In this document: piece by piece, positions 51,569-61,134 of the stretch
Position numbering within the stretch: the first letter of the stretch is position 1
Layout: each line of letters opens with the position of its first letter
From: Bacteroidales bacterium UBA3754
Lineage (GTDB): Bacteria > Bacteroidota > Bacteroidia > Bacteroidales > UBA1715
DNA: 64,000 bases
Reading direction: 5' to 3'
Assembly: GCA_002371705.1 (NCBI GenBank)
Contig: DFGI01000066.1
Coordinates: forward strand, 1-64,000
Translations under genes and position numbers: made by a program
Notes under the pieces: generated by a model
Told to the model about the DNA's origin: nothing
Databases searched by the model: none
The model's input: the letters and a program-made list of their open reading frames with translations, nothing else

Positions 51569-52384
51569 ATGAAAAAAGCAAGAGTACTGTATGTCACCCA
51601 AGAAATGGCGAAGTATCTTCCCGACACGGAAATGTCGTTGAAGAGCCGCTATCTTCCGCAATATATTCAGGAAAAAGGCAAGGAAATACGCTGCTTTATG
51701 CCTCGTTATGGATTGGTGAACGAACGTAGGAATCAGTTACATGAGGTGATTCGCTTGTCAGGTATGAATTTGATAATCGATGACACCGACCATCCTTTGA
51801 TTATAAAAGTTGCTTCTATTCAGCAAGCTCGTTTACAAGTATATTTTATTGATAATGACGAGTTTTTCCGTCGTAAAGCTTTGTTTGTTGACGAAAAAGG
51901 AAAAGAATTCGATGACAACGAAGATAGAATGATATTTTTTGCGCGGGGCGTTTTGGAAACTGTGAAAAAACTTCGTTGGGCTCCTGATATTGTTCATTGC
52001 CACGGTTGGTTCACTTCGCTGTTGCCATTGTATTTGAAGAAAACTTTTTACGAAGACCCGTTGTTTGCGAACGCAAAGGTTGTGTATTCGTTGTACAATC
52101 AGAAATTTGAAACACCGTTTTCTAAAGATTTTGCAAATAAAATACATTTTGATGGTATCACTTCCGAAGATATTGTTTCGATAAAGGATAAGGCTGATTG
52201 GTTGAGCCTCAATAAATTAGCCATTGACCAGTCGGAGGGCGTTGTGCTTGGTGAGGAAAATGTTGATGCTGAATTGTTGCAATATTGTAAGGACAAAAAC
52301 AAGATTATTCTACCATATCAAGGTCAAGAAAATTATGTGGATGCATATTCCGATTTTTACGATAGTTTCTTACCTGACGAATAA
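51569..52384 (+). CDS. Glycogen synthase-like half protein (GT5 N-domain)
   Basis: A 271-residue protein matching only the N-terminal Rossmann domain of glycogen/starch synthases (GT5): KKARVLYVTQEMAKYLPDTE at the start and DIVHCHGWFTSLLPLYLKK (about 139-157). The KxGGL nucleotide-sugar motif expected near residue 15-20 is missing, and the whole C-terminal GT-B domain is absent. Thus glycosyl transfer by this protein alone is unlikely; it may bind a sugar or a partner (inference). In Bacteroidetes this short form often precedes DUF4270 and glmS genes, as here. Confidence 0.78.
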   Translation: MKKARVLYVTQEMAKYLPDTEMSLKSRYLPQYIQEKGKEIRCFMPRYGLVNERRNQLHEVIRLSGMNLIIDDTDHPLIIKVASIQQARLQVYFIDNDEFFRRKALFVDEKGKEFDDNEDRMIFFARGVLETVKKLRWAPDIVHCHGWFTSLLPLYLKKTFYEDPLFANAKVVYSLYNQKFETPFSKDFANKIHFDGITSEDIVSIKDKADWLSLNKLAIDQSEGVVLGEENVDAELLQYCKDKNKIILPYQGQENYVDAYSDFYDSFLPDE

Positions 52385-52388
52385 TATT

Positions 52389-53666
52389 ATGAATATAAAA
52401 ACTTGTGTATTAGGGCTAATTTGTTGCCTTTCAATCATTTTCTCATCTTGCAAAAAAGAAGATCAGATAATTGGTATTGATGTACTTGAACCATCGGATT
52501 TGCTGACAACATACGTTGATAGTGTTTCTACAACTATTTCATTTTCAACGCTGAAGGACGACAGCATACGTTCAGAATACATTACCTATATGGTTGGCGA
52601 AAATTACGATGAATTGTTTGGCAAATCGCGCGCTGGCTATGCCTCTCGAATGTATTTACAAGGAATGATGGGCGACTTGACTGGTTTTAAACTCGATTCG
52701 GTGTGCCTGCGTCTTTCTAAATCGGCGAAATATGCGTATGGCGACACAACTGTGGCGCAAACATTTTCGGTGTATGAATTGTTACAGGATATAACGGTTG
52801 ACGATTGCGCAAAATACAATCAGAAAGCTGAAATGCCATCGTTCGTCGCTAACAAGAAAAAGGTTTTTGATGTGGATTTCCCTGCATATTGCGACACGAC
52901 TTCTTCCTATGTGTTCAAATTCGATGCTGAATATGCAAATGATTTGTATTCCAGATTCTTACAGCATTATGACACTGATACAACTCTTAAATATTTTGAT
53001 TCTTTGTTTATCAAGCAATTCAAGGGATTGTATATCACAACAAAAGATGACCAATTTAATCAGGTTCAGGCAGTTATAACGCATTGTGTGCCAGAAATCA
53101 ATTTTTATATTTCGGGTAACGACACAACCCAAAAGTTGGTGCTTGCACCGTCGCCGCAGGCTTATACATCACCGGTTTCGAATGACCCAAGTCAAATTTA
53201 TCTTCAGGCAATCAACATATTTGAACACGAATATCCGTCTGAAATCGCTTCGGCTATCGGAACGAATGCCACGCAATCATACGTGCAGGGTATGGTCGGC
53301 TTGAAAACAAAATTAACGTTGGACGGATTGGAAACGTGGCGCGACAGTTTGGTGGCAATTAATATCGCGAAATTGTCTATCCCGCTGAAGTCGCGGGATT
53401 CGTGGTCGGAATATTTGCCTTTGAACCTGCGTATTTATGATGCGAAACGGAACATGGTGTTTTCTACTATGTCAACCGTTGCCGACAGTTCTAAGTTCGA
53501 ATTTAACGTTCATCCGTTCCTTGTGCAGTTGTTTAATAATTCATCGAAGGCTGAAACGTATGAATATGAAGTGGTTGTGCCTGAAAATAACACGTACAAC
53601 AATGCGTTTGTGCTCGATGGAACACAGACGGATAAATTGAAATTGGTAATTACTTACACGAAATAG
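52389..53666 (+). CDS. DUF4270 lipoprotein
   Basis: Lipoprotein of about 425 residues; lipobox SSC followed by KKEDQIIGIDVLEPSD. The DUF4270 family is Bacteroidetes-specific, of unknown function, and typically lies between a GT5-like gene and glmS. A longer in-frame start at 52224 would overlap the upstream gene by 160 bases and hide the signal peptide; ATG 52389, 4 bases after that gene's stop, is chosen. The glmS gene begins 2 bases after its stop. Confidence 0.83.
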   Translation: MNIKTCVLGLICCLSIIFSSCKKEDQIIGIDVLEPSDLLTTYVDSVSTTISFSTLKDDSIRSEYITYMVGENYDELFGKSRAGYASRMYLQGMMGDLTGFKLDSVCLRLSKSAKYAYGDTTVAQTFSVYELLQDITVDDCAKYNQKAEMPSFVANKKKVFDVDFPAYCDTTSSYVFKFDAEYANDLYSRFLQHYDTDTTLKYFDSLFIKQFKGLYITTKDDQFNQVQAVITHCVPEINFYISGNDTTQKLVLAPSPQAYTSPVSNDPSQIYLQAINIFEHEYPSEIASAIGTNATQSYVQGMVGLKTKLTLDGLETWRDSLVAINIAKLSIPLKSRDSWSEYLPLNLRIYDAKRNMVFSTMSTVADSSKFEFNVHPFLVQLFNNSSKAETYEYEVVVPENNTYNNAFVLDGTQTDKLKLVITYTK

Positions 53667-53668
53667 TT

Positions 53669-55513
53669 ATGTGTGGAATAGTTGGTTATATCGGAAGCAA
53701 GAATGCCTATCCTATAATTATGACAGGCCTTAAACGCTTGGAATATCGTGGATATGATTCGGCGGGAATTGCATTGGTTCAAGGCGATAAAACAACGGTG
53801 TATAAAAAACAAGGCAAGGTCGCTGATTTGGAATCGTACCTTTCTGGTAAAAATACCGAAGGATGTATTGGTATGGGACACACCCGTTGGGCAACGCATG
53901 GTGAACCTAACGATGTGAACGCCCATCCGCACACATCTATGAATGGCAAATTCACAGTGATTCACAATGGTATTATTGAGAATTATAATGCCTTGAAAAA
54001 ATTGCTCGTCGAGAAAAAATATTCATTCAAAAGTGAAACGGATACAGAGGTTATTGCCAATTATATTGAATATATTTATCAAAAAGGAAATGGAAAAGTT
54101 TCCGCCGAAGTGGCTGTGCGTCTTGCTTTGCTTGATGTTCAGGGCGCATACGGATTGGTAGTGATTTGTGCCGACGAACAGGATAGGTTGATTGTCGCTC
54201 GCAAGGGTAGTCCGCTTGTGATTGGCGTGGGCGACGGAGAATATTTCGTTGCTTCGGATGCAACTCCGATTGTGGAGCATACTAAACGAATCATTTATCT
54301 GAATGATTCGGAAATGGCTACAATCACGAAAAATGAATTGTCGCTGAAAACAATAAAAAATGATACCTTAACTCCTGTAATTCAGGAACTTGAACTCGAT
54401 ATAGAGGGAATTGAAAAAGGTGGCTACGACCATTTTATGTTGAAGGAAATTTTTGAGCAGCCAAGTGCGATTATGGACACGTTCCGTGGTCGTGCGCAAA
54501 AAAATCCTCCACATGTGTTCCTTGGCGGCTTGTATAACGTATTCGAGAAATTCGACAGCGCCGACCGTATAATCATTGTGGCTTGTGGTACTTCGTGGCA
54601 CGCAGGTTTGGTTGGCGAATATCTGATAGAGGAATATGCACGGATTCCTGTTGAGGTTGAATATGCATCGGAATTCCGCTACCGTAATCCGATTATAAAT
54701 GAAAAAGATGTGGTGATTGCCATCAGCCAAAGTGGCGAAACAGCCGACACGCTTGCGGCAATTCGTCTTGCGAAGGAAGCAAAGGCTACGGTTGTGGGAA
54801 TCTGCAACGTGGTTGGTTCAAGCATTCCACGCGAAACTGACGCTGGTGTTTATACCCACGCGGGACCAGAAATCGGTGTTGCTTCCACAAAATCGTTCAC
54901 CACGCAGGTTACTGTGTTGACTATGATGGCGTTGATGTTGGGAAAACGTCGAAATACTATTCCTGATGATGTGTATAAGAAACTGATTTCCGAGTTGTAC
55001 AAAATTCCATCAAAAGTTGAGGATATTCTTACGCACATTGAGGAATACAAGAAAATTGCCGAAGCATACAAAGATGCCCGCAATTTCATTTATTTAGGTC
55101 GAAGCTACTTGTATCCTGTGGCACTGGAAGGCGCTTTGAAACTGAAGGAAATTTCGTATATCCATGCGGAAGGATATCCTGCGGCAGAAATGAAACATGG
55201 TCCTATTGCATTGATAGACAAGAATATGCCAGTTGTTGTAATTGCAACAAAGGATAAACAATACGAAAAGGTTGTCAGCAACATTCAGGAAGTGAAGGCT
55301 CGTCAGGGAATTGTGATTGCTGTTGTAACACAAGGCGATACGGTTCTGTCGAAAATCGCCGACCACGTGATTGAAGTGCCAGAAACATTGCCGGCATTGG
55401 CTCCGCTAACAACGGTGATTCCATTACAGGTATTGTCGTATTACATTGCGGTGATGCGCGGTTGCAATGTTGACCAACCTCGTAATTTGGCTAAATCTGT
55501 AACTGTAGAATAG
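53669..55513 (+). CDS. glmS: Glutamine-fructose-6-phosphate aminotransferase
   Basis: Makes glucosamine 6-phosphate for peptidoglycan and lipid A. The 614 residues have the catalytic Cys at position 2 (MCGIVGYIG) with GHTRWATHG and HNGIIENY in the glutaminase domain, then two SIS isomerase domains (VACGTSWHAGLVGEY, SQSGETADT, TKSFTTQV) and the C-terminal end PRNLAKSVTVE typical of GlmS. Its product feeds the lpxA/lpxC pathway at 9-11 kb. Its stop overlaps the GTG of the next gene by one base. Confidence 0.97.
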   Translation: MCGIVGYIGSKNAYPIIMTGLKRLEYRGYDSAGIALVQGDKTTVYKKQGKVADLESYLSGKNTEGCIGMGHTRWATHGEPNDVNAHPHTSMNGKFTVIHNGIIENYNALKKLLVEKKYSFKSETDTEVIANYIEYIYQKGNGKVSAEVAVRLALLDVQGAYGLVVICADEQDRLIVARKGSPLVIGVGDGEYFVASDATPIVEHTKRIIYLNDSEMATITKNELSLKTIKNDTLTPVIQELELDIEGIEKGGYDHFMLKEIFEQPSAIMDTFRGRAQKNPPHVFLGGLYNVFEKFDSADRIIIVACGTSWHAGLVGEYLIEEYARIPVEVEYASEFRYRNPIINEKDVVIAISQSGETADTLAAIRLAKEAKATVVGICNVVGSSIPRETDAGVYTHAGPEIGVASTKSFTTQVTVLTMMALMLGKRRNTIPDDVYKKLISELYKIPSKVEDILTHIEEYKKIAEAYKDARNFIYLGRSYLYPVALEGALKLKEISYIHAEGYPAAEMKHGPIALIDKNMPVVVIATKDKQYEKVVSNIQEVKARQGIVIAVVTQGDTVLSKIADHVIEVPETLPALAPLTTVIPLQVLSYYIAVMRGCNVDQPRNLAKSVTVE

Positions 55514-56532
55514 TGCCGACGGTCAATAAAATACTTGTATTCCGCCTCAGCTCGATAGGCGACATAGTGCTTACCACGGCATTGTTACGATGTTTGCGGA
55601 ATACGTTCCCCGATGCACAGATTGATTTTGTCGTTAAAAAACAATTTGCCGACATTCTGCGGTGTGTGCCATTTGTGTCGAATGTGGTAGAACTTGACTC
55701 CAAAAAAGGTTTTTCCGAATTGCTTGCGATTCGTAACCAGTTAAGAAACGAGCAATACGATGTTGCGTTGGACATTCACAAGAATTGGAGAAGTCTGTTT
55801 GTGTGCAACACAATTGGGGCAAAACAAGTTTTTCGGTTCAATAAACACGTGTTCCGCCGTTGGGTTTTGACAACATTTCATAAGGATATTTACAACGAAG
55901 TTCGTCCTGTGTATCTGCGGTTTATTGACGCGGCGAAGCAGATTGGCGTTGCTCCCGATGGAAAATATACCGAATTGGTTGTCCCTGAACAACTGGGCAA
56001 ATCAATGAAAGATATTTTCGTTCAAGCAAATATTTCTTTCGAAAAACGGATAATTGCTTTGTGTCCTGGGGCAAGTTTTTCCAACAAACAATGGCAGGTT
56101 GAAAAGTTTCAGCAACTTGCTAAACGTATTGTTTTGGACTTTGACGCACAAGTGATTTTGCTTGGCGGAAAGAAAGAATCAGAAATGTGCGAATCAATTG
56201 CCAACGAAAGAGGTGCCGTAAGTTTTGCGGGAAAATTCGATTTGAGTCAGTCAATTGCCGCGCTGAGCATGGTTTCCTTGACTGTTGCGAACGATACGGG
56301 AATGTTGCACGTTTCCGAAGCACTTGGCGTTCCCGTGGTTGGCATTTATGGCCCGACGGCACGACAATTCGGCTACTTCCCGATTTTGCCGCAGAGTAAG
56401 GTTGCCCAAATAGATAATCTGCCGTGTCGGCCGTGTACGAAAATGGGAATGAACCATTGCCCGAAAAAACATTTTTCGTGTATGAACGACATTTCCGTTG
56501 ATATGGTTCTTGCGTTGATGCGAGGAATGTAA
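55513..56532 (+). CDS. Heptosyltransferase-like GT9 glycosyltransferase
   Basis: Lipopolysaccharide-type glycosyltransferase of family GT9, 339 residues. Seen: RLSSIGDIVLTTALLRCLRN (about 11-30), DVALDIHKNWRS, CPGASFSNKQWQVEKFQQLA and VANDTGMLHVSEALGVPVVG with IYGPT. It would add a heptose or other sugar to the LPS core at the inner membrane. It starts with GTG overlapping the glmS stop (TAGTG), which indicates coupled translation. The sugar is not determined. Confidence 0.87.
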   Translation: MPTVNKILVFRLSSIGDIVLTTALLRCLRNTFPDAQIDFVVKKQFADILRCVPFVSNVVELDSKKGFSELLAIRNQLRNEQYDVALDIHKNWRSLFVCNTIGAKQVFRFNKHVFRRWVLTTFHKDIYNEVRPVYLRFIDAAKQIGVAPDGKYTELVVPEQLGKSMKDIFVQANISFEKRIIALCPGASFSNKQWQVEKFQQLAKRIVLDFDAQVILLGGKKESEMCESIANERGAVSFAGKFDLSQSIAALSMVSLTVANDTGMLHVSEALGVPVVGIYGPTARQFGYFPILPQSKVAQIDNLPCRPCTKMGMNHCPKKHFSCMNDISVDMVLALMRGM

Positions 56533-56542
56533 ATTGTTGACA

Positions 56543-57574
56543 ATGAACGATAATCTCGACATAGAAGAACAAGAATTATTTGAGCATTATCGCTATGTTG
56601 CCGATAAGGGACAATCTCTGTTGCGCGTCGATAAGTTCTTGAACGACAGGATTGAAGGCATTTCCCGAACAAAAATTCAGGAAGCTGCCGATGGTGGATA
56701 TTTGTTTGCAAACGGAAATCCTATCAAGGCAAATTACAAAGTTAAGCCTAACGATGTGATTACCATTGAGTTTGAAACGCCAAAGCAACAACTGCAAATC
56801 ATTCCCGAAGATATTCCGCTCAATATTGTGTATGAAGACGACCAACTGATGGTGATTAACAAGAAACCCGGAATGGTCGTTCATCCCGGCTGTGGGAATT
56901 ATACAGGCACGATGGTCAACGCGATTGCGTGGCATCTTAAAGGAAACATACAATTCGAAGCAAACGACCCTCGTCCCGGACTCGTGCATAGAATCGATAA
57001 AGACACCTCGGGATTGCTCGTGGTGGCAAAAAACGAGCAGGCAAAGTGTTTTCTTGCCGACCAATTTTTTCATAAAACCAGTCAACGTACGTACGTGGCG
57101 GTAACGTGGGGCGTGCCGAAGGAACCAGAAGGAACTATTTCAGGTTATATTGGCAGAAGTCTGAAAGATAGGAAAGTGATGGCGCTGTTTCCCGACGACA
57201 CACACGGGAAATGGTCGGTTACACATTATAAAGTTTTGGAGGATTTAGGCTACGTGTCGGTTGTGCAGTGCAATCTCGAAACGGGACGCACGCACCAAAT
57301 CCGTTGCCATTTTAAGTCAATTGGATTGCCGCTGTTCAACGACGAAACTTACGGTGGAAATCAGATAATTCGAGGAACCACGTTTACAAAATACAAGCAG
57401 TTTGTGGAAAATTGTTTTGCCATCTGTCCACGACAGGCGTTGCACGCAAAAACACTCGGTTTTACGCATCCGACGACTGGAAAATTTATGCAGTTCGATT
57501 CTGATTTGCCTGCCGATATGACAGCCTTAATTGAAAAGTGGCGAAATTATGGAGCTGGGCACAACACCATTTGA
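56543..57574 (+). CDS. rluD: RluD-like pseudouridine synthase
   Basis: Converts specific uridines in 23S rRNA to pseudouridine. About 343 residues: an N-terminal S4 RNA-binding domain (LRVDKFLNDRIEGISRTKIQ, about 26-45), then the RluA catalytic domain with Asp in HRIDKDTSGLLVVAK, KPGMVVHPGCGN, and LETGRTHQIRCHF. ATG 56543 is preferred over an in-frame TTG at 56534. Which uridines are modified cannot be told, so the symbol is tentative. It lies 10 bases after the GT9 gene. Confidence 0.9.
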   Translation: MNDNLDIEEQELFEHYRYVADKGQSLLRVDKFLNDRIEGISRTKIQEAADGGYLFANGNPIKANYKVKPNDVITIEFETPKQQLQIIPEDIPLNIVYEDDQLMVINKKPGMVVHPGCGNYTGTMVNAIAWHLKGNIQFEANDPRPGLVHRIDKDTSGLLVVAKNEQAKCFLADQFFHKTSQRTYVAVTWGVPKEPEGTISGYIGRSLKDRKVMALFPDDTHGKWSVTHYKVLEDLGYVSVVQCNLETGRTHQIRCHFKSIGLPLFNDETYGGNQIIRGTTFTKYKQFVENCFAICPRQALHAKTLGFTHPTTGKFMQFDSDLPADMTALIEKWRNYGAGHNTI

Positions 57575-57739
57575 TTTGTACTTTTTTTAAGGATACATAG
57601 ATTTTTATTGCAAAAAGATGATGAATCGCTTGTTGGAATTATCCCAAATCTGATTTCTCAAATCATACATCTTTTCACCCCGAGTAAAACGCTGAACGAA
57701 AAATTTTCATTTTTTTCTGTCTGTTACAAATCTTTTTGG

Positions 57740-57747
57740 TACTTTTG
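57740..57747 (+). promoter_or_regulatory. -7 promoter box of the TPR/PorE-like pair
   Basis: TACTTTTG, a TAnnTTTG match 29 bases before ATG 57777. The 202-base gap around it shows nothing else clear. Confidence 0.5.
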
Positions 57748-57776
57748 GGTGGATTTTTGAACTAAATTTAAAAGCA

Positions 57777-58832
57777 ATGAGAAAAACATTTTTGATGGTC
57801 GGTGTTTTCCTATCGGCAATGCTTAGCGTATTTGCACAAAACGAGATGGAAGTTACTACCGTGGTTGTGGTGGAAAACCAAGAAGCGGAACTTGCTTATA
57901 ATAAAGGTATAAGCTTTATGGACACCAAACAGTATCAGGAGGCTATCGCTCAATTTGAGGAAGCTATCCGAATTAATCCAGCTTTTCGCCAAGCGTATGT
58001 GAATTTGGGAAGCGCTAAGGCGGCATTGAAGGATTATGATGGAGCTGTATTCGCTTTCGAACAGTCGTTGGAACTCGATTCCACACAGGGCCAGGTTTGG
58101 TATTCAAGAGGTTTGGCTTTGTATAATAAGAATGACTACCGCCAATCGTATGAATCAATGCAGAGTGCAGTGAGAAATGGCTACCGTACTGCGGAAACAT
58201 ATTATTATGCTGGTGTGGATTTGTTTTTCTTGAAAGAATATGAAGCGGCTATCACACAATATACCAATGCTATAAAAACTGATTTGTCGTATGCCTATGC
58301 GTACAACGACCGTGGTAGTTGCTACAGAATGCTCGGAAAATACAACGAAGCTATCCGCGACTATGAAATTGCGGCAAATTACGACCCGCAGTTGGCGAAT
58401 ATTTACGATAATCTTGGCTCTGCTTTGGTTAAAAAAGGTGATTTGCAGGCTGCTATCAAAAATTTCAATCTCGCAATTGCTAAGAAACCTGATTTTTATG
58501 CCGCATACAATAATAGAGGTGAGGCCTATTTCTTACAAGGCGATATAAAATCCGCTTTTAATGATTTTAAGAAAGCAACGGAGTTGAATAAACAATATGC
58601 GTTGGCTTACAATAACTTAGGCGTTGTGTATGCAAGTCAGAAAAAATACGAGGAAGCGTTGAAAATGTACGCAAATGCAATAAAAATCAATCCAAATTTC
58701 GGAATGGCATACTACCATCAGGCTGCGGCACAGGAAATGCTCCGCCAGTTTGATGAATGCTGTATGTCGCTTGTGAAAGCCCGCGAACTTGGTGTTGATG
58801 TTCCTGCTGCGCTAACGTCGAATTGTAATTAA
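57777..58832 (+). CDS. Exported TPR repeat protein
   Basis: A 351-residue protein with a signal peptide (about 1-20, ending SVFAQ) and about nine tetratricopeptide repeats from residue 38 on (AYNKGISFMDTKQYQEAIAQ, and AYNNLGVVYASQKKYEEALK near the end). TPR arrays bind other proteins, so a periplasmic scaffold role is likely; the partner is not known. Its last base overlaps the upstream frame of the PorE-like gene, whose chosen start is 27 bases on. The pair probably works together. Confidence 0.85.
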   Translation: MRKTFLMVGVFLSAMLSVFAQNEMEVTTVVVVENQEAELAYNKGISFMDTKQYQEAIAQFEEAIRINPAFRQAYVNLGSAKAALKDYDGAVFAFEQSLELDSTQGQVWYSRGLALYNKNDYRQSYESMQSAVRNGYRTAETYYYAGVDLFFLKEYEAAITQYTNAIKTDLSYAYAYNDRGSCYRMLGKYNEAIRDYEIAANYDPQLANIYDNLGSALVKKGDLQAAIKNFNLAIAKKPDFYAAYNNRGEAYFLQGDIKSAFNDFKKATELNKQYALAYNNLGVVYASQKKYEEALKMYANAIKINPNFGMAYYHQAAAQEMLRQFDECCMSLVKARELGVDVPAALTSNCN

Positions 58833-58858
58833 TGTTTAACTTAGAATATCGTGCTGAA

Positions 58859-60928
58859 ATGAAAAATATAGTAAAATATACACAAGTGCTTGGCTTATTG
58901 TTGATTGCGTCACTCGCATTCGGACAAAACAAGGAATTCAACAAGAAAGATTGCCCCGATGTTAAGGGCTTGAAAGAAGCATTGAAAAACATTGACAGTG
59001 GAGATGGATATACTGAGTTGGGCGACAATAAAACTGCTTTGTCGTTTTATTTGAAAGCGCAGGAATTCAATCCGAACAACGCTGATTTGAATTATAAAAT
59101 CGGAAAATGTTATTGGTTGCTCAATAAACCTGCTGAATCAATACCATATTTTACCAAGGCTGTTGAATTGGACCCAGTCGGAGCTGGACATGCATACGGT
59201 GTGCTGGGTATGGCATATCAGGCCACATATCAGTTCGACGAAGCTATCAGCGCATACCAAAAGGCACGCGCCCGTTTGACTCCTGACGAGAAAAAAACTA
59301 AAGGTAACGATTTGGCCGAACATATTGACCAATGTAACGTGGGAAAACGTTTGATTGCTGATTCCGCCAGAGTGTTTATTGATAATATGGGGGCTGCAAT
59401 CAACTCGAAATATACTGATTATGCGCCAATTATCTCTGCTGACCAATCAATGTTGATTTTCACGTCAACGCGTGACAATAAATACACAAAAAAGGCTTTC
59501 GAGGATGGTGAATACGATGAAAACCTTTGGGTTTCATATAGAAATGGTTCCACATGGTCGCAGGCTGTTGATATGGGTGCCCCAATTAATACAAAGGAAA
59601 ATGATGCAACGATTGGTTTGTCGGCTGATGGTCAAAAATTGTTCTTGTTTTATGGCGAAAAAGGCGGTGATATAAAGTATTCTGAGAAAAAAGGCGACGC
59701 ATGGTCGAAGCCAGAACTCTTCGATGCTATTAATTCCCCGAATTCACACGAGAACTCGGCTTGCTTCTCGTATGATGGACGGACGGTATATTTTTCGAGC
59801 ACCAACAACCAACGTGTTCAAAACTATGGTGAACATGATATTTTTAAATGTGAGATGAATGAAAAAGGCAAATGGGGAAAACCTGTAAACCTTGGTCCAA
59901 TTATCAATACAGATAAAGATGAAGTGGGTGTGTTTATGCATCCTGATGGCCGTACCTTGTATTTCGCTTCAAACGGACACGAAACTATGGGTGGATATGA
60001 TATTTTTTACACTGTGATGCAGGATGACAGCTCGTGGTCGGAACCGAAAAATATTGGATATCCAATAAATACTCCTGGTGATGAACAGTTCTTGGTGGTT
60101 GACGCGAGTGGTATGCACGCATATTATTCTTCACAACGCGCTGGTGGTTTTGGTGGACTTGATGTGTATATGATTACATTCCTTGGTCCAGAAAAGAAAT
60201 TGAATATGACGACGGAAAATAATTTGATAGCTGTTCGGGCAAATCCAATTCAACAAGAGGTTGTTATGGAAAAATCGGTTGAAATCAAAACTGCCCGCTT
60301 GACAGTGGTGAAAGGTGTGGTTTCAGATGCATTCGCCGACCCCAAAAAATATCTTGACGCTCAAATTGAAATTACCGACAACTCAACAGGTAAAGTGTTG
60401 TTTACCAACAATGCAAACGCTACGACAGGTAAATTCTTGATCCCGTTGCCATCAGGTAAAAACTACGGTATTGCGGTTAAGAAAGATGGCTATTTGTTCC
60501 ATTCAGAAAACTTTGATGTGCCGCAGGCTACTGACTACCAGGAGATTATACTTGATATTAAGTTGATGCCTGTTGCCAAAGATTCTAAGATTGTATTGCG
60601 TAACGTATTCTTCGACACGGATAAGTCAACCTTGAAACCAATGTCGTACACAGAATTGGATAAATTGGTCGAAATTTTGAACAATAATCCGAAAATGAAA
60701 ATTGAAATTGGTGGTCATACCGATAATGTTGGTACAAAAACGTATAACCAAAAATTGTCGCAGTCGCGTGCTGAAGCTGTCGTGAACTACTTGATTTCAA
60801 AAAATATTTCCAAAGACCGCTTGGATTTCAAAGGTTATGGAATGGACGAACCGATTGCATCGAACGATACTGCTGACGGGCGTGCGCAAAACCGTCGTGT
60901 GGAATTTAAGATTATAAGCAACGAATAG
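58859..60928 (+). CDS. porE: PorE-like OmpA family protein
   Basis: Exported protein of about 689 residues with the four-part order described for the T9SS component PorE: after a signal peptide (1-22), TPRs (about 45-165), a PD40-type beta propeller (about 185-470, SADQSMLIFTSTRDN, SYDGRTVYFSS, HPDGRTLYFAS), a carboxypeptidase-regulatory-like domain (about 480-575), and a C-terminal OmpA domain (about 580-689, FFDTDKSTLKP, GGHTDNVG, LSQSRAEAV) with the Asp and Arg that bind peptidoglycan. It would anchor the secretion machinery to the cell wall. Other OmpA/PD40 proteins exist, so the symbol is tentative. Confidence 0.8.
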   Translation: MKNIVKYTQVLGLLLIASLAFGQNKEFNKKDCPDVKGLKEALKNIDSGDGYTELGDNKTALSFYLKAQEFNPNNADLNYKIGKCYWLLNKPAESIPYFTKAVELDPVGAGHAYGVLGMAYQATYQFDEAISAYQKARARLTPDEKKTKGNDLAEHIDQCNVGKRLIADSARVFIDNMGAAINSKYTDYAPIISADQSMLIFTSTRDNKYTKKAFEDGEYDENLWVSYRNGSTWSQAVDMGAPINTKENDATIGLSADGQKLFLFYGEKGGDIKYSEKKGDAWSKPELFDAINSPNSHENSACFSYDGRTVYFSSTNNQRVQNYGEHDIFKCEMNEKGKWGKPVNLGPIINTDKDEVGVFMHPDGRTLYFASNGHETMGGYDIFYTVMQDDSSWSEPKNIGYPINTPGDEQFLVVDASGMHAYYSSQRAGGFGGLDVYMITFLGPEKKLNMTTENNLIAVRANPIQQEVVMEKSVEIKTARLTVVKGVVSDAFADPKKYLDAQIEITDNSTGKVLFTNNANATTGKFLIPLPSGKNYGIAVKKDGYLFHSENFDVPQATDYQEIILDIKLMPVAKDSKIVLRNVFFDTDKSTLKPMSYTELDKLVEILNNNPKMKIEIGGHTDNVGTKTYNQKLSQSRAEAVVNYLISKNISKDRLDFKGYGMDEPIASNDTADGRAQNRRVEFKIISNE

Positions 60929-60941
60929 TCTCGGATACAAT

Positions 60942-60980
60942 AAAATAGGGGGGATGTTTTTGCGGCTTTCCCTCTATTTT
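60942..60980 (+). terminator. Possible intrinsic terminator
   Basis: AAAATAGGGGG (60942-60952) can pair with CCCTCTATTTT (60970-60980), with one G-T pair and a 17-base loop; a T-run follows a few bases later. It lies 14 bases after the PorE-like gene. Confidence 0.5.
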
Positions 60981-61023
60981 GTCGGTTTTTTTGTTCAAGT
61001 GTGTGACGAATAAAAAAAATACG

Positions 61024-61031
61024 TATATTTG
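61024..61031 (+). promoter_or_regulatory. -7 promoter box of the exbB operon
   Basis: TATATTTG, a TAnnTTTG match 103 bases before ATG 61135, implying a leader of about 97 bases. No clear -33. Confidence 0.5.
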
Positions 61032-61134
61032 GCACAATAAAAGAAGATGTGTTCGAATGCGTGAGGGACGCATCTTTTTGCAAGTGAAACAATTAATTAA
61101 ATAAATAAAAAAGAAAGTATTAATAATTAAAATT

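Noticed and set aside
52224..52388. Longer start for the DUF4270 gene
   Set aside because: It would overlap the upstream gene by 160 bases and bury the lipoprotein signal that starts cleanly at 52389.
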